Positions 33,013 through 41,066 of a stretch of 41,809 nucleotides of DNA are shown here, in pieces. The notes beneath the pieces are model-generated. The model was not told where the DNA came from. It searched no databases and saw only the letters and a program-made list of their open reading frames with translations. Both the position numbers and the translations under genes were made by a program. The stretch comes from an uncultured Saprospiraceae bacterium (GTDB lineage: Bacteria > Bacteroidota > Bacteroidia > Chitinophagales > Saprospiraceae): the NCBI GenBank assembly GCA_905480605.1, contig CAJQRD010000036.1, forward strand, positions 1-41,809, in the 5' to 3' direction. Within the stretch, counting starts at the first letter, position 1. Each line of letters opens with the position of its first letter.

Positions 33013-35232
33013 TTGTTAAGATTTCTATTTACACTTCTTTTTTTATCTTCTATTTTTGCTCCTTCTTTTACACAAGAAAGGCCTAAAGTAGGTTTGGTTC
33101 TCTCTGGAGGTGCAGCCCATGGATTGGCCCATATCGGTGTGATTAAATATTTAGAAGAATTAGGAATCAAAATAGACTATATAACCGGTACAAGTATGGG
33201 AGCTGTAATTGGTGGTTTAAGTGCTATGGGTTTTGATTCTGATCAAATTAGAGATGTTGCAGGAAGTCAAAACTGGAGACTCCTGATGAGTAATAAAACG
33301 CCTTTATATGAGGTTGCTCCAATTGAAAAAGCCCACCATGAACGCATCCCGTTATCTATTTATTGGAAGGACGATTCATTTAAATTGCCTCAAGGAATTA
33401 TTAGAGGACAGAAATTGGATATTATATTATCAAACATTTACGCTCCGGCATATCAGACAAAATCTTTTTCTGATTTTCATAAACCATTTAAGTGTGTGGC
33501 CATCGATATTGAAGATGGATCAATTAAAGTTTTTGAAGATGGATATTTAGGTGATGCTGTTAGAGCAAGTATGTCTATTCCTACAGTTTTTCCTCCTTCG
33601 AATATTAATGACCGTTTGTATGTTGATGGCGGGTTGATTCGAAATTTTCCAGTTGAAGAATGTCTTGCAATGGGTGCCGATTATATAATAGGTGTTTATG
33701 TAGGTAGTGAGAAGAAAAAAAAGAAAGATTTAAAATCTATGCTGGATGTCTTAAAGCAAAGTGCTGCAATGGCAAGTATGCTTGATTCTGAAGGACAATC
33801 TAAATTAGCTGATATCATCATTCATCCCGATGTGAAAGATATGGGGACATTCGATTTTGATAATTTTGATGAGTTTATTGAAAAAGGTTATGATGCAGCG
33901 AGAGATTATGATGATGAATTAAAGAAATTGGCAAATAGGCTTAGGACATTTCCACAGGTACTAAAAAACGATAGGATAGAATACCCATTGAAAATTAAAG
34001 TTGATGAATTAAATATCACTGAAACTGACCCAGTATTGCGAAAAATGATTTCTAATAAATTGGGATTCTCACCTGGACATTTTATAACTCTTAAAGAATT
34101 GGAAGAAAGTCTTTCTTTAATTTATGGTACAAAAAATTTCTCAAAGGCTAATTATTCATTTGATTACACAGGAGAGAAGCCTTGCTTGAAAGTTATTACT
34201 GAAGATGTAGAGCCTTATAGCGTTGGGATTAGCTTAAACAGATTTAAACATTACAATGCTTCTTTTATTATAAATGCAGAAGCTAGAAACTTATTTGGTA
34301 AGCCTTCTAACTTTAGAATAGATGCGCGTATTTCTGAAAACCCAGGATTGCAAGCAGAGTATTATGTCAGAATTCCTAAAGTACCAAGCTTTTTAGTGAG
34401 GTTGTCGGGTAAGTATGAAAGGTATATTTTGCCGATTTACCGGGGGAAAGTTGTAGATCGGTTATACAACACAAGAGAGGGGAGAGCAAAAATGGAATTG
34501 CTCTATGAGTCAGAGAATGCTTTGTTGGTTTCAGCTTCGTTAGATTATCGTTTTGATGGGTTATTGTCTGAAGTTTTTAAGGCAAATGATTTTAATAAAT
34601 ATAAAACGAATAAGATTAATGCCAGTTTAGGTTTTGAGTACAACACCTTAGATAGTAAAGTATTTCCCGAAACGGGACTGAGTATAGAAACAACAGCTGG
34701 TCATATTTTTAATAATAAATTGGTTAGAGAAAATCAATCTGAAACGACTACTTTTTTAAATTTCCAGGAAGATAAAAACTATGCATATGCTCAAGTGGCA
34801 TTCAAAGCTTTTTTGCATTCATCTACATTGATATGTTCAGAATTTTATGTGAATGCGAGATATGCAAATGGCAAGTCTTTTTTAGATTCGTATAGAATTG
34901 GCGGCCCGATACAGTCAAAAGGCAGAACTTTTGGATTTGTTGGAGTAGACGATTCGGAACTCTTAGTCGATAATCATATAGCTCTTAAGTATGGTTTGCG
35001 ATTGCATGCTTCGGAAGTGATATACATTACCCCAGTAGTTCAATATATTTATGGACGAAACTTATTGTCCTATGCATTTGATGAAGTTGATTATGAAGTA
35101 TCTCTCCTTTCATTTGGTGTAGTCTTAGGGATTAATAGCCCAATAGGACCTTTGACTTTTGATCTGGGATATTCTGGATTAAGAGACCGTCTTGTTGTAA
35201 ATCTTGGAATAGGATTTAGGCACATATTTTAA
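33013..35232 (+). CDS. Patatin-like phospholipase with C-terminal outer-membrane barrel (PlpD-like)
   Basis: 739 residues: signal peptide (LLRFLFTLLFLSSIFAPSFTQ), then a patatin domain (~25-225) with oxyanion loop SGGAAHGLAHIGV, nucleophile elbow GTSMGA (Ser61) and the dyad aspartate in DGGLIRNFPVEE (Asp205). A POTRA-like part (~320-390) and a BamA/surface-antigen barrel follow to the C-terminus (FGVVLGINSPIGPLTFDLGYSG...IGFRHIF). This matches type V-d patatin autotransporters, which anchor in the outer membrane and hydrolyse phospholipids. The only usable start in frame is TTG 33013. An ATG at 33003 is one base out of frame; losing one A of the A4 run would give MIKLLRFLF. Confidence 0.9.
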   Translation: MLRFLFTLLFLSSIFAPSFTQERPKVGLVLSGGAAHGLAHIGVIKYLEELGIKIDYITGTSMGAVIGGLSAMGFDSDQIRDVAGSQNWRLLMSNKTPLYEVAPIEKAHHERIPLSIYWKDDSFKLPQGIIRGQKLDIILSNIYAPAYQTKSFSDFHKPFKCVAIDIEDGSIKVFEDGYLGDAVRASMSIPTVFPPSNINDRLYVDGGLIRNFPVEECLAMGADYIIGVYVGSEKKKKKDLKSMLDVLKQSAAMASMLDSEGQSKLADIIIHPDVKDMGTFDFDNFDEFIEKGYDAARDYDDELKKLANRLRTFPQVLKNDRIEYPLKIKVDELNITETDPVLRKMISNKLGFSPGHFITLKELEESLSLIYGTKNFSKANYSFDYTGEKPCLKVITEDVEPYSVGISLNRFKHYNASFIINAEARNLFGKPSNFRIDARISENPGLQAEYYVRIPKVPSFLVRLSGKYERYILPIYRGKVVDRLYNTREGRAKMELLYESENALLVSASLDYRFDGLLSEVFKANDFNKYKTNKINASLGFEYNTLDSKVFPETGLSIETTAGHIFNNKLVRENQSETTTFLNFQEDKNYAYAQVAFKAFLHSSTLICSEFYVNARYANGKSFLDSYRIGGPIQSKGRTFGFVGVDDSELLVDNHIALKYGLRLHASEVIYITPVVQYIYGRNLLSYAFDEVDYEVSLLSFGVVLGINSPIGPLTFDLGYSGLRDRLVVNLGIGFRHIF

Positions 35233-35243
35233 TCTAATTATAA

Positions 35244-35295
35244 ATTGATCTTCTTCTTTGTGAACTTTCTTTTCTCCTTTGTGAATCTCTGTGAG
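35244..35295. repeat. Short degenerate CTTTGTGAA repeat
   Basis: CTTTGTGAA occurs twice (around 35256 and 35276) followed by CTCTGTGAGAG, a ~10-base degenerate tandem motif in the leader of the next gene. Function unknown. Confidence 0.35.
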
Positions 35296-35346
35296 AGAAA
35301 AAGAAAAGTACACTAAACAAAACCCAATAACAAACGTTTCCATGAC

Positions 35347-36360
35347 ATGAGATTTTCAATGTTTATTTTTTTCTTATTTAGCTCTAGCTTTCTTTCTGCC
35401 CAAGAAAAAGCACCAAGACTGCAATACAATATAATTGTTAAAAGCGAACCCAAAGAAGTCAACATCAATACTTTATATGAAATTGAAAATCTAGATGATG
35501 AGTCAAAAAGTAAATCTCTAGAATCTATTCAAGAATTAACAGCATTTTTATTTAGTGATTTGGCAAAATTACCGAAGCAGAAAAGACAAGTTCTATTTTA
35601 TGTGCATGGTATGTGGGGAGGTAAAAAGTTTGCCTTTGATCGTACATACAAAATGATTGAGAATTTGTATTTGGATAATCCTAACTCTGATATAGGTAGA
35701 ATAGTTTCCATTAAATGGCCAGGAAATAAAATGGAATATAAAGTCAACAAAAAGAAATTATATGCAATAGATCATGATGTAACAAATACCTTTCTTGAAT
35801 TTTTTAATAGTTATTATACTTTTAGATTTTTGAACAGATTAAATGATGTAAATCTCGATATGATTGCCCATTCTTTAGGTACCGAATTGATCAAAGAAGT
35901 TATCTGTCAATTACCAAGTGAAAACTTTAATGAACCAATACTTGATCAATTGATTTTGGCATCACCTGATTTGGATACTGATGTTTTTGAAAAAGAAACT
36001 TGTTTTGGAAGGCAATTAAAGATGATCAATCAAACAACAGTTTACTTTAGTGACAGAGACCTAACTTTAAATGTCTCAAATAATTTAAATGATCTGGATA
36101 GATTGGGAAGAGCTGGACCTACTGAAGATTCTTCAATTCCAGATAATGTTACTTTTATTGAGGTGACTGATATTAAAGATGAAACCAATTTTGGTGATTT
36201 GATGACTGGCCATTCATCATTTAGAGCTTCACCAGTTATCGCAAAAGATATTTTAAGTGTGCTTACTTGTAATCACAAGTTGAGATATGCCAATAGAGTT
36301 TCTACAAACAAAAACCAAAACATATTTAAACTTGAATTACCAAGTGAAAAAGGAACGTAG
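35347..36360 (+). CDS. Exported alpha/beta hydrolase (DUF900-like)
   Basis: 337 residues with a signal peptide (MRFSMFIFFLFSSSFLSAQ). The core has VLFYVHGMWGGKKFAFDRTYKM (oxyanion-hole strand, as in DUF900 esterases) and the nucleophile motif DMIAHSLGTELIKEV, with an Asp-containing strand (LILASPDLDTDVF) after it. Expected to be a serine esterase or lipase in the periplasm or outside the cell. Substrate unknown. It lies downstream of the patatin gene and runs convergent with the next hydrolase. Confidence 0.75.
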   Translation: MRFSMFIFFLFSSSFLSAQEKAPRLQYNIIVKSEPKEVNINTLYEIENLDDESKSKSLESIQELTAFLFSDLAKLPKQKRQVLFYVHGMWGGKKFAFDRTYKMIENLYLDNPNSDIGRIVSIKWPGNKMEYKVNKKKLYAIDHDVTNTFLEFFNSYYTFRFLNRLNDVNLDMIAHSLGTELIKEVICQLPSENFNEPILDQLILASPDLDTDVFEKETCFGRQLKMINQTTVYFSDRDLTLNVSNNLNDLDRLGRAGPTEDSSIPDNVTFIEVTDIKDETNFGDLMTGHSSFRASPVIAKDILSVLTCNHKLRYANRVSTNKNQNIFKLELPSEKGT

Positions 36361-36372
36361 TTTAAAATAAGA

Positions 36373-37365
36373 TTATTCCCCTAAAATTGATTTGTCCGTA
36401 AATTTGAAAATAGCATTTTGAACATCCTCCCAAGCATTGTTCATATAACTCGAACTGATCACATGCCCACGGGCTGTTGCAAATGGGATTATAGTGACTT
36501 TTTCTTTTGGTGTTGAGATAGTTTTACCCATTTTATCCAGAGCGTTTATTGATATTACCTTATCCCTTTTTTCTTCATTTTTATAGTAATACCCAATGAA
36601 GACAGGTTGTGTTATTTTTCTAAAAACATCATCTGTCATGGTTTGATTTAGAAGATCCCTAATGGCAACATGAGCTTCAATTCTATTTTTTGTAGTCCAG
36701 TATTTATTTATTATTTCATTACCTTGCCATTGACGGTAATTGCCATTCATCATTTGTTTGAATAGTTGTTTGCCCCAAGGCCTTACCAACAGTTGAGAAT
36801 TTGTATCAAATATATCAATGTTAGGAGAAGTCATAATCAAAGCTGAAATATCTGGATCATTTGCCGCAAGGTAAGTTGCCAATGTTGCACCAGTTGAAGT
36901 AGAAATAACAATCAGCTTTTCACCAATAGCTTTGCCAATTGCGATGGCCTCCTTGGCAGACTCTAACCAATCTTTGGGTGTAAGATTTATAAATGCATCA
37001 ACGTCATTAATACCATGTAGATGTAATCTTGGCAAGTAGGTATTACTCTGGTATCTCTCCGCAAAATTTTCTAAAATGGGGTAGGCTTCACCATGTGAGG
37101 CAGAAAATCCATGAAGGTAAACAACACTGTAGGCTGTTTTCTGCAAACTGTCCTTCCAGATAAATTGTGATTGGTTATCAGGTTTGATGTTAGAGATTTT
37201 GTCCTCCTTGTTATCAACATATGATTGTACTTCTTCAAAATTGAAAGTTTGAGAATATGGTGCATTATTTACTTTCTCGAAAGATGTAGTTGGGCCAAGA
37301 GCATATGTTAAAGAAACAATGACAAGTAAGACCAATAAAATTTTCAAAACACGCTTCATATTCAA
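36373..37365 (-). CDS. Alpha/beta hydrolase with N-terminal membrane anchor or signal
   Basis: 330 residues. A hydrophobic N-terminus (VLKILLVLLVIVSLTYALG) points to export or membrane anchoring. The hydrolase core shows VVYLHGFSASHGEAYPI (HG oxyanion motif), nucleophile elbow VISTSTGATLATY and a late GHVISSSYMN with the probable catalytic His. The reading MNMK gives two possible starts six bases apart. Carboxylesterase-like; substrate unknown. It is convergent with the DUF900-like gene, their stops 12 bases apart. Confidence 0.8.
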   Translation of the reverse strand: MNMKRVLKILLVLLVIVSLTYALGPTTSFEKVNNAPYSQTFNFEEVQSYVDNKEDKISNIKPDNQSQFIWKDSLQKTAYSVVYLHGFSASHGEAYPILENFAERYQSNTYLPRLHLHGINDVDAFINLTPKDWLESAKEAIAIGKAIGEKLIVISTSTGATLATYLAANDPDISALIMTSPNIDIFDTNSQLLVRPWGKQLFKQMMNGNYRQWQGNEIINKYWTTKNRIEAHVAIRDLLNQTMTDDVFRKITQPVFIGYYYKNEEKRDKVISINALDKMGKTISTPKEKVTIIPFATARGHVISSSYMNNAWEDVQNAIFKFTDKSILGE

Positions 37366-37448
37366 ATTTTACACAATTTAATTATTAAATAATTTTAAAC
37401 CTAGCTGATCGGTGATATGCATCATATTTAATTACTTAAAAAAACCAC

Positions 37449-37456
37449 TATATTTG
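37449..37456 (+). promoter_or_regulatory. Bacteroidota-type -7 element upstream of the C1 peptidase
   Basis: TATATTTG fits the TAnnTTTG consensus of the main Bacteroidota sigma factor, 21 bases before the ATG at 37478. A clear TTG -33 element is not seen, so this is tentative. Confidence 0.35.
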
Positions 37457-37477
37457 AATTAAATATATAATATAACT

Positions 37478-38575
37478 ATGAAGCTTTTAAATATAATCTG
37501 TTTGTTGTTGTTTACCTTGGGCTTAACCGCTCAATATGACTTTACACACACCAAAGACATCAATTGTACACCTGTAAAAAGTCAAGCCAGAACAGGAACG
37601 TGTTGGTCTTTTGCAACTTCTTCTTTCATTGAATCAGAGTTGATAAGAATGGGGCATTCGGATGCCAATCTATCTGAAATGTTTGTTGTTAGGAATATTT
37701 ATAAAGATAAAGCGAGGAATTATGTTTTGAGACAAGGCAAAGCAAATTTTTCACAAGGAAGTTTGTCGCATGATCTTATTAGAATAATGAAGTCTGGAGG
37801 TGTTATGCCCGAGTCTGTTTATTCAGGATTATTAAAAGGTGAGGAGAAACATGATCATGGTGAAATGGAAGCTGGTCTTAAAGGGTTTTTGGATGGTATC
37901 TTAACAAGAAAAACATTAAGTAAAAAATGGCAACCTGCATTTGCTTCAATATTAGATGCTTATATCGGTGAGGCGCCAGAAAAATTCATGTACAATGGAA
38001 AGGAACACACGCCAATGTCATTAGCAGCCGACTTGGGATTGGATTCGGGGAAGTATGTAAGTTTGACTTCTTTTACACATCACCCATATAATGAATCATT
38101 TATCTTGGAAATTCCTGATAACTATTCAAATGGGAGTTTTTACAATGTTCCTTTAAATGAGATGATGTCCACAATTGACAATTCATTGGGTGAGGGTTAT
38201 TCTATTGCTTGGGATGGCGATGTTAGTGAAAAAGGATTTGATGCCAAAAAAGGAATTGCGGTTTTACCTACTGACGAGAAAAGAAAAGACTTGTTTACAA
38301 TGCCTGGTGAAGAGATCAAAGTAACAGCTCAGAATAGACAAGATAATTTTGAGAGTTATTCTACAACTGATGATCATTTGATGCATATTATTGGAAAGGC
38401 AAAAGATCAAAACGGAACTGAGTATTATATTATTAAAAACAGTTGGGGAGAAATAAGCCCATTCAAAGGATACTTATATATGTCAAGAGCGTATGTTGAA
38501 ATGAAAACTGTTGCGATTATGGTTAATCAAGATGTGCTTTCAAAAAAGATCAAAGATAATATGACTGAGGATTAA
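37478..38575 (+). CDS. C1-family cysteine peptidase (bleomycin hydrolase/aminopeptidase C-like)
   Basis: 365 residues with a short signal peptide (LLNIICLLLFTLGLTAQ). The papain-like catalytic set is complete: Cys42 in VKSQARTGTCWSFATSSF, His303 in DHLMHIIGKA and Asn in YIIKNSWGE. An inserted helical region (residues ~95-190) and SEMFVVRNIYKDKARNY place it in the bleomycin hydrolase branch, whose members act as aminopeptidases. Unlike the cytosolic relatives it appears exported. A bidirectional terminator follows the stop. Confidence 0.92.
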   Translation: MKLLNIICLLLFTLGLTAQYDFTHTKDINCTPVKSQARTGTCWSFATSSFIESELIRMGHSDANLSEMFVVRNIYKDKARNYVLRQGKANFSQGSLSHDLIRIMKSGGVMPESVYSGLLKGEEKHDHGEMEAGLKGFLDGILTRKTLSKKWQPAFASILDAYIGEAPEKFMYNGKEHTPMSLAADLGLDSGKYVSLTSFTHHPYNESFILEIPDNYSNGSFYNVPLNEMMSTIDNSLGEGYSIAWDGDVSEKGFDAKKGIAVLPTDEKRKDLFTMPGEEIKVTAQNRQDNFESYSTTDDHLMHIIGKAKDQNGTEYYIIKNSWGEISPFKGYLYMSRAYVEMKTVAIMVNQDVLSKKIKDNMTED

Positions 38576-38600
38576 GTTATTTCAAAAAAACTAATAACAA

Positions 38601-38640
38601 AAAAAGCCACGATCATATTTCTTGATTCGTGGCTTTTTTT
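38601..38640. terminator. Bidirectional rho-independent terminator
   Basis: AAAAAGCCACGA, a 14-base loop and TCGTGGCTTTTTTT. The A-run and T-run on both sides allow it to end the peptidase gene on the plus strand and the esterase gene (stop at 38658) on the minus strand. Confidence 0.88.
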
Positions 38641-38657
38641 TCTCAATTTAAAAGTTG

Positions 38658-39623
38658 TTACTCGATAAGTATTTTGGAACTGACCCTATTTCCACTTTTG
38701 CTTTTAGCAGTTAAAATTATCATTCCTTTTGTGTCTTGTGACAAATTTATTGATGAACCTTCAATATCATATCTTAATTTTTTACCAGCTAAATCTGTAA
38801 TCTGAATAGTTGATAATACTATTTCATTTGCATTCGAAATATTGAATTTGCCTTGAGATGGGTTTGGACTGGCCAAAAGTTGAGAAGTTAAATTTATATC
38901 TTGAATTGAAGAAGTACCACAATTGTTATTTTTTATCCATTGAAATGCTTCACTCAATATTTGATTCCTATTTGGAAAATCTATTGTATGACCAACACCA
39001 GACATTAGTCTCGTTTCTGTACAAGCGTTGTTATCGTTTAAACCATTTAATAAAGGGGTATATCTAGTTGAAACGGCATCTTGTGATCCATGTACCAAAT
39101 AGAAGTTTTCATCTTTAGCGTTGGCAATGATATCAGAGACTTCTCCAAATTGAACCGCAGCTCCAATTACGATGTATCCTGCAAACTGATCAGTTCTTCT
39201 TAATCCATAAGTATAAGTTGTCTTGCCTCCCCAAGAAAATCCCATGATATATTTTTCACCTTGATTGATGTTGTACCAAGCAGCAACGGAGTCTAGTAAA
39301 ACTGTTGTAAATGAAGTGTCTATTGCGTCATCTATTTTACCGTCAGGACCTCCATCAGGACAAACAAGAATAAGATCATTAGATTCAGCAAAATTAATTA
39401 GCGTATCTCTCCAAGCTTCACCATCCCAACGACTTGTGTTTAAGGGATGTAAGCCGAGCATCAATTGATGAGGTGTGCCTTCGTCATAACCTGAAGGTAT
39501 ATATAGTGAGTACTTCTTATTGGTTACTGTTTCAAAATCGAATCCACCATCAATAATTTCCTGCCCTTGAATCGAGTATCCACAAAGCAGAATTAAACAA
39601 CATAATATATTTCTAATTTTCAT
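38658..39623 (-). CDS. Secreted esterase/PHB depolymerase-like hydrolase with T9SS sorting domain
   Basis: 321 residues: signal peptide (ILCCLILLCGYSIQGQ), then an alpha/beta hydrolase of the feruloyl esterase/PHB depolymerase type with YSLYIPSGYDEGTPHQLMLGLHP, DSVAAWYNINQGEKYIMGFSWGGKTTY (nucleophile Ser in GFSWGG), HGSQDAV and catalytic-His region SGVGHTIDF. The last ~75 residues (LLASPNPSQGKFNISNANEIV ... KGMIILTAKS) are a type A T9SS sorting domain. So it is a secreted carbohydrate- or polyester-ester hydrolase; the exact substrate is not visible. Confidence 0.88.
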   Translation of the reverse strand: MKIRNILCCLILLCGYSIQGQEIIDGGFDFETVTNKKYSLYIPSGYDEGTPHQLMLGLHPLNTSRWDGEAWRDTLINFAESNDLILVCPDGGPDGKIDDAIDTSFTTVLLDSVAAWYNINQGEKYIMGFSWGGKTTYTYGLRRTDQFAGYIVIGAAVQFGEVSDIIANAKDENFYLVHGSQDAVSTRYTPLLNGLNDNNACTETRLMSGVGHTIDFPNRNQILSEAFQWIKNNNCGTSSIQDINLTSQLLASPNPSQGKFNISNANEIVLSTIQITDLAGKKLRYDIEGSSINLSQDTKGMIILTAKSKSGNRVSSKILIE

Positions 39624-39750
39624 GAATATTTTTTGTAATCAATTTTAAAAGCTATTATTCTCTAATCCTTAATTTTAATTCACAGAAGTTTTGAAAAAAC
39701 GTAGGTGAACATAATTCATAATCATTCATTATCTAAATATCAATCATTAA

Positions 39751-40593
39751 TTATAATTCACGCACCCAAATATTACGGAACCGGACCTTATCTCCATGAT
39801 CTTGTAATACCAAAGGCATTTTTTCTGGATGCTGAATATACTTAGGTTCACCAATATAGAATGTCGGGCCACTTACTTCAACGTTGTTTTGTACCAATAC
39901 GCCATTCATAAATACTGTAAAAGTGGCTTTTTTAGTGACACCACCTTTTTTGTCAAATTGAGGCGCATTAAAAACAATGTCATAGGATTGCCATTCACCA
40001 GGAGGTTTGTTGGCATTTACAAGGGGAATGTGTTGCTTGTAAACTGAACCAGCTTGTCCATTGGGGTAAGTTTTATTTTCATATGAATTTAGAACTTGAA
40101 TTTCATAAAGACCCATAAAAAAGACACCACTGTTACTGTAAAGTTGTCCCTCTTTTCCGAGATCAACTGGTGGGAGCCATTCAATATGCAATTGTACAGA
40201 TCCAAACTTTTGCTTGGTTGCGAGATTACCTCTGCCAGGAACCACTTCGATAGCTCCAGATTTTATATGCCATTCAGGTTTAGTACCAGGGAAGTTTTCA
40301 TTAATGTTGTTCAGTACATGACCTTCAGTATCTTGAAATTTAGCTCCCCAATAATATTTTGGTTTTTGCCAATTAGATAAATTATTTCCGTCAAACAAAA
40401 CAATGGCATCCGAAGGTGCCATTGAATTTGTCATTCCTGGTGTTACTTTGTCTGGTATGGGAGTCCACACTTCTGAGGCTTCCCAAGGCTTTGTTGTTTG
40501 TAAAGCATTCCAATCGATTTCTTGAATCGGATATTTTTGAGCATTAATATTAATAAAAATAAAAACAGAAACAAGTGTAATTAACGGCTTCAT
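39751..40593 (-). CDS. DUF1080 (3-keto-disaccharide hydrolase) domain protein
   Basis: 280 residues with a signal peptide (LITLVSVFIFININAQ). The body is a concanavalin-like jelly roll: IVLFDGNNLSNWQKP at the start, GSVQLHIEWLPP, NSGVFFMGLYEIQVLNSY, GEWQSYDIVFNAP and the closing VRFRNIWVREL are all DUF1080 hallmarks. Some members hydrolyse 3-keto-glycosides made by sugar dehydrogenases. No such dehydrogenase is nearby, so the substrate is open. Periplasmic or surface location expected. Confidence 0.9.
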   Translation of the reverse strand: MKPLITLVSVFIFININAQKYPIQEIDWNALQTTKPWEASEVWTPIPDKVTPGMTNSMAPSDAIVLFDGNNLSNWQKPKYYWGAKFQDTEGHVLNNINENFPGTKPEWHIKSGAIEVVPGRGNLATKQKFGSVQLHIEWLPPVDLGKEGQLYSNSGVFFMGLYEIQVLNSYENKTYPNGQAGSVYKQHIPLVNANKPPGEWQSYDIVFNAPQFDKKGGVTKKATFTVFMNGVLVQNNVEVSGPTFYIGEPKYIQHPEKMPLVLQDHGDKVRFRNIWVREL

Positions 40594-40641
40594 ATATTGT
40601 ATGATTTAATTTTAATCTTAAGAATTGTTTTCAAATCACTT

Positions 40642-41052
40642 CTAAGTCCAGATGTTTTCTTTTCTATACACTGTGCCTTTAAACAGCGCAACAACTTTCT
40701 CATTTTGATTTGTTACAGTGACTTCGAAAATAGCTAGAGTATTAGAAATGTTTTTTTGTGAGGCATGAGCAATTAAAGTATCACCTTTAAACACAGGTCT
40801 GGTATGCGATATTGATGTTTCAATTGATACAGCATGTCTTCCAAGGCTGTTTGATGCAAAAGCAAAAGCGCTATCAGCAAAAGCAAATGTTACACCTCCA
40901 TGAGCAACATCAAAACCATTGGTCATTTCTTGTCTGACTTCCATTTTTATCCTGCAGAATCCAAGTCCAACATCAATGAAAGAAATACCAAGCCACTTGC
41001 TGTAATCATCATTAGTGTACATTTTATTGACGATTTCTTTAGGGCTTAACAT
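40642..41052 (-). CDS. PaaI-family hotdog thioesterase
   Basis: 136 residues, a single hotdog fold. The active-site segment is TNGFDVAHGGVTFAFADSAFAFASNS, where the Asn/His-Gly-Gly and Asp/Ser match PaaI (hydroxyphenylacetyl-CoA thioesterase) closely. It ends with VALFKGTVYRK. Such cytosolic enzymes free CoA from aromatic or acyl-CoA esters. The phenylacetate genes themselves are not in the window, so the paaI role is possible but unproven. It lies 14 bases downstream of ribBA on the minus strand, hence probably in the same operon. Confidence 0.85.
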   Translation of the reverse strand: MLSPKEIVNKMYTNDDYSKWLGISFIDVGLGFCRIKMEVRQEMTNGFDVAHGGVTFAFADSAFAFASNSLGRHAVSIETSISHTRPVFKGDTLIAHASQKNISNTLAIFEVTVTNQNEKVVALFKGTVYRKENIWT

Positions 41053-41066
41053 ACTTTTTATTTTTT

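Noticed and set aside
36373-39623. Alpha/beta hydrolases as the missing kynurenine formamidase
   Set aside because: All three candidates in this part carry signal peptides or a sorting domain, and none lies near the cluster; formamidase is cytosolic.
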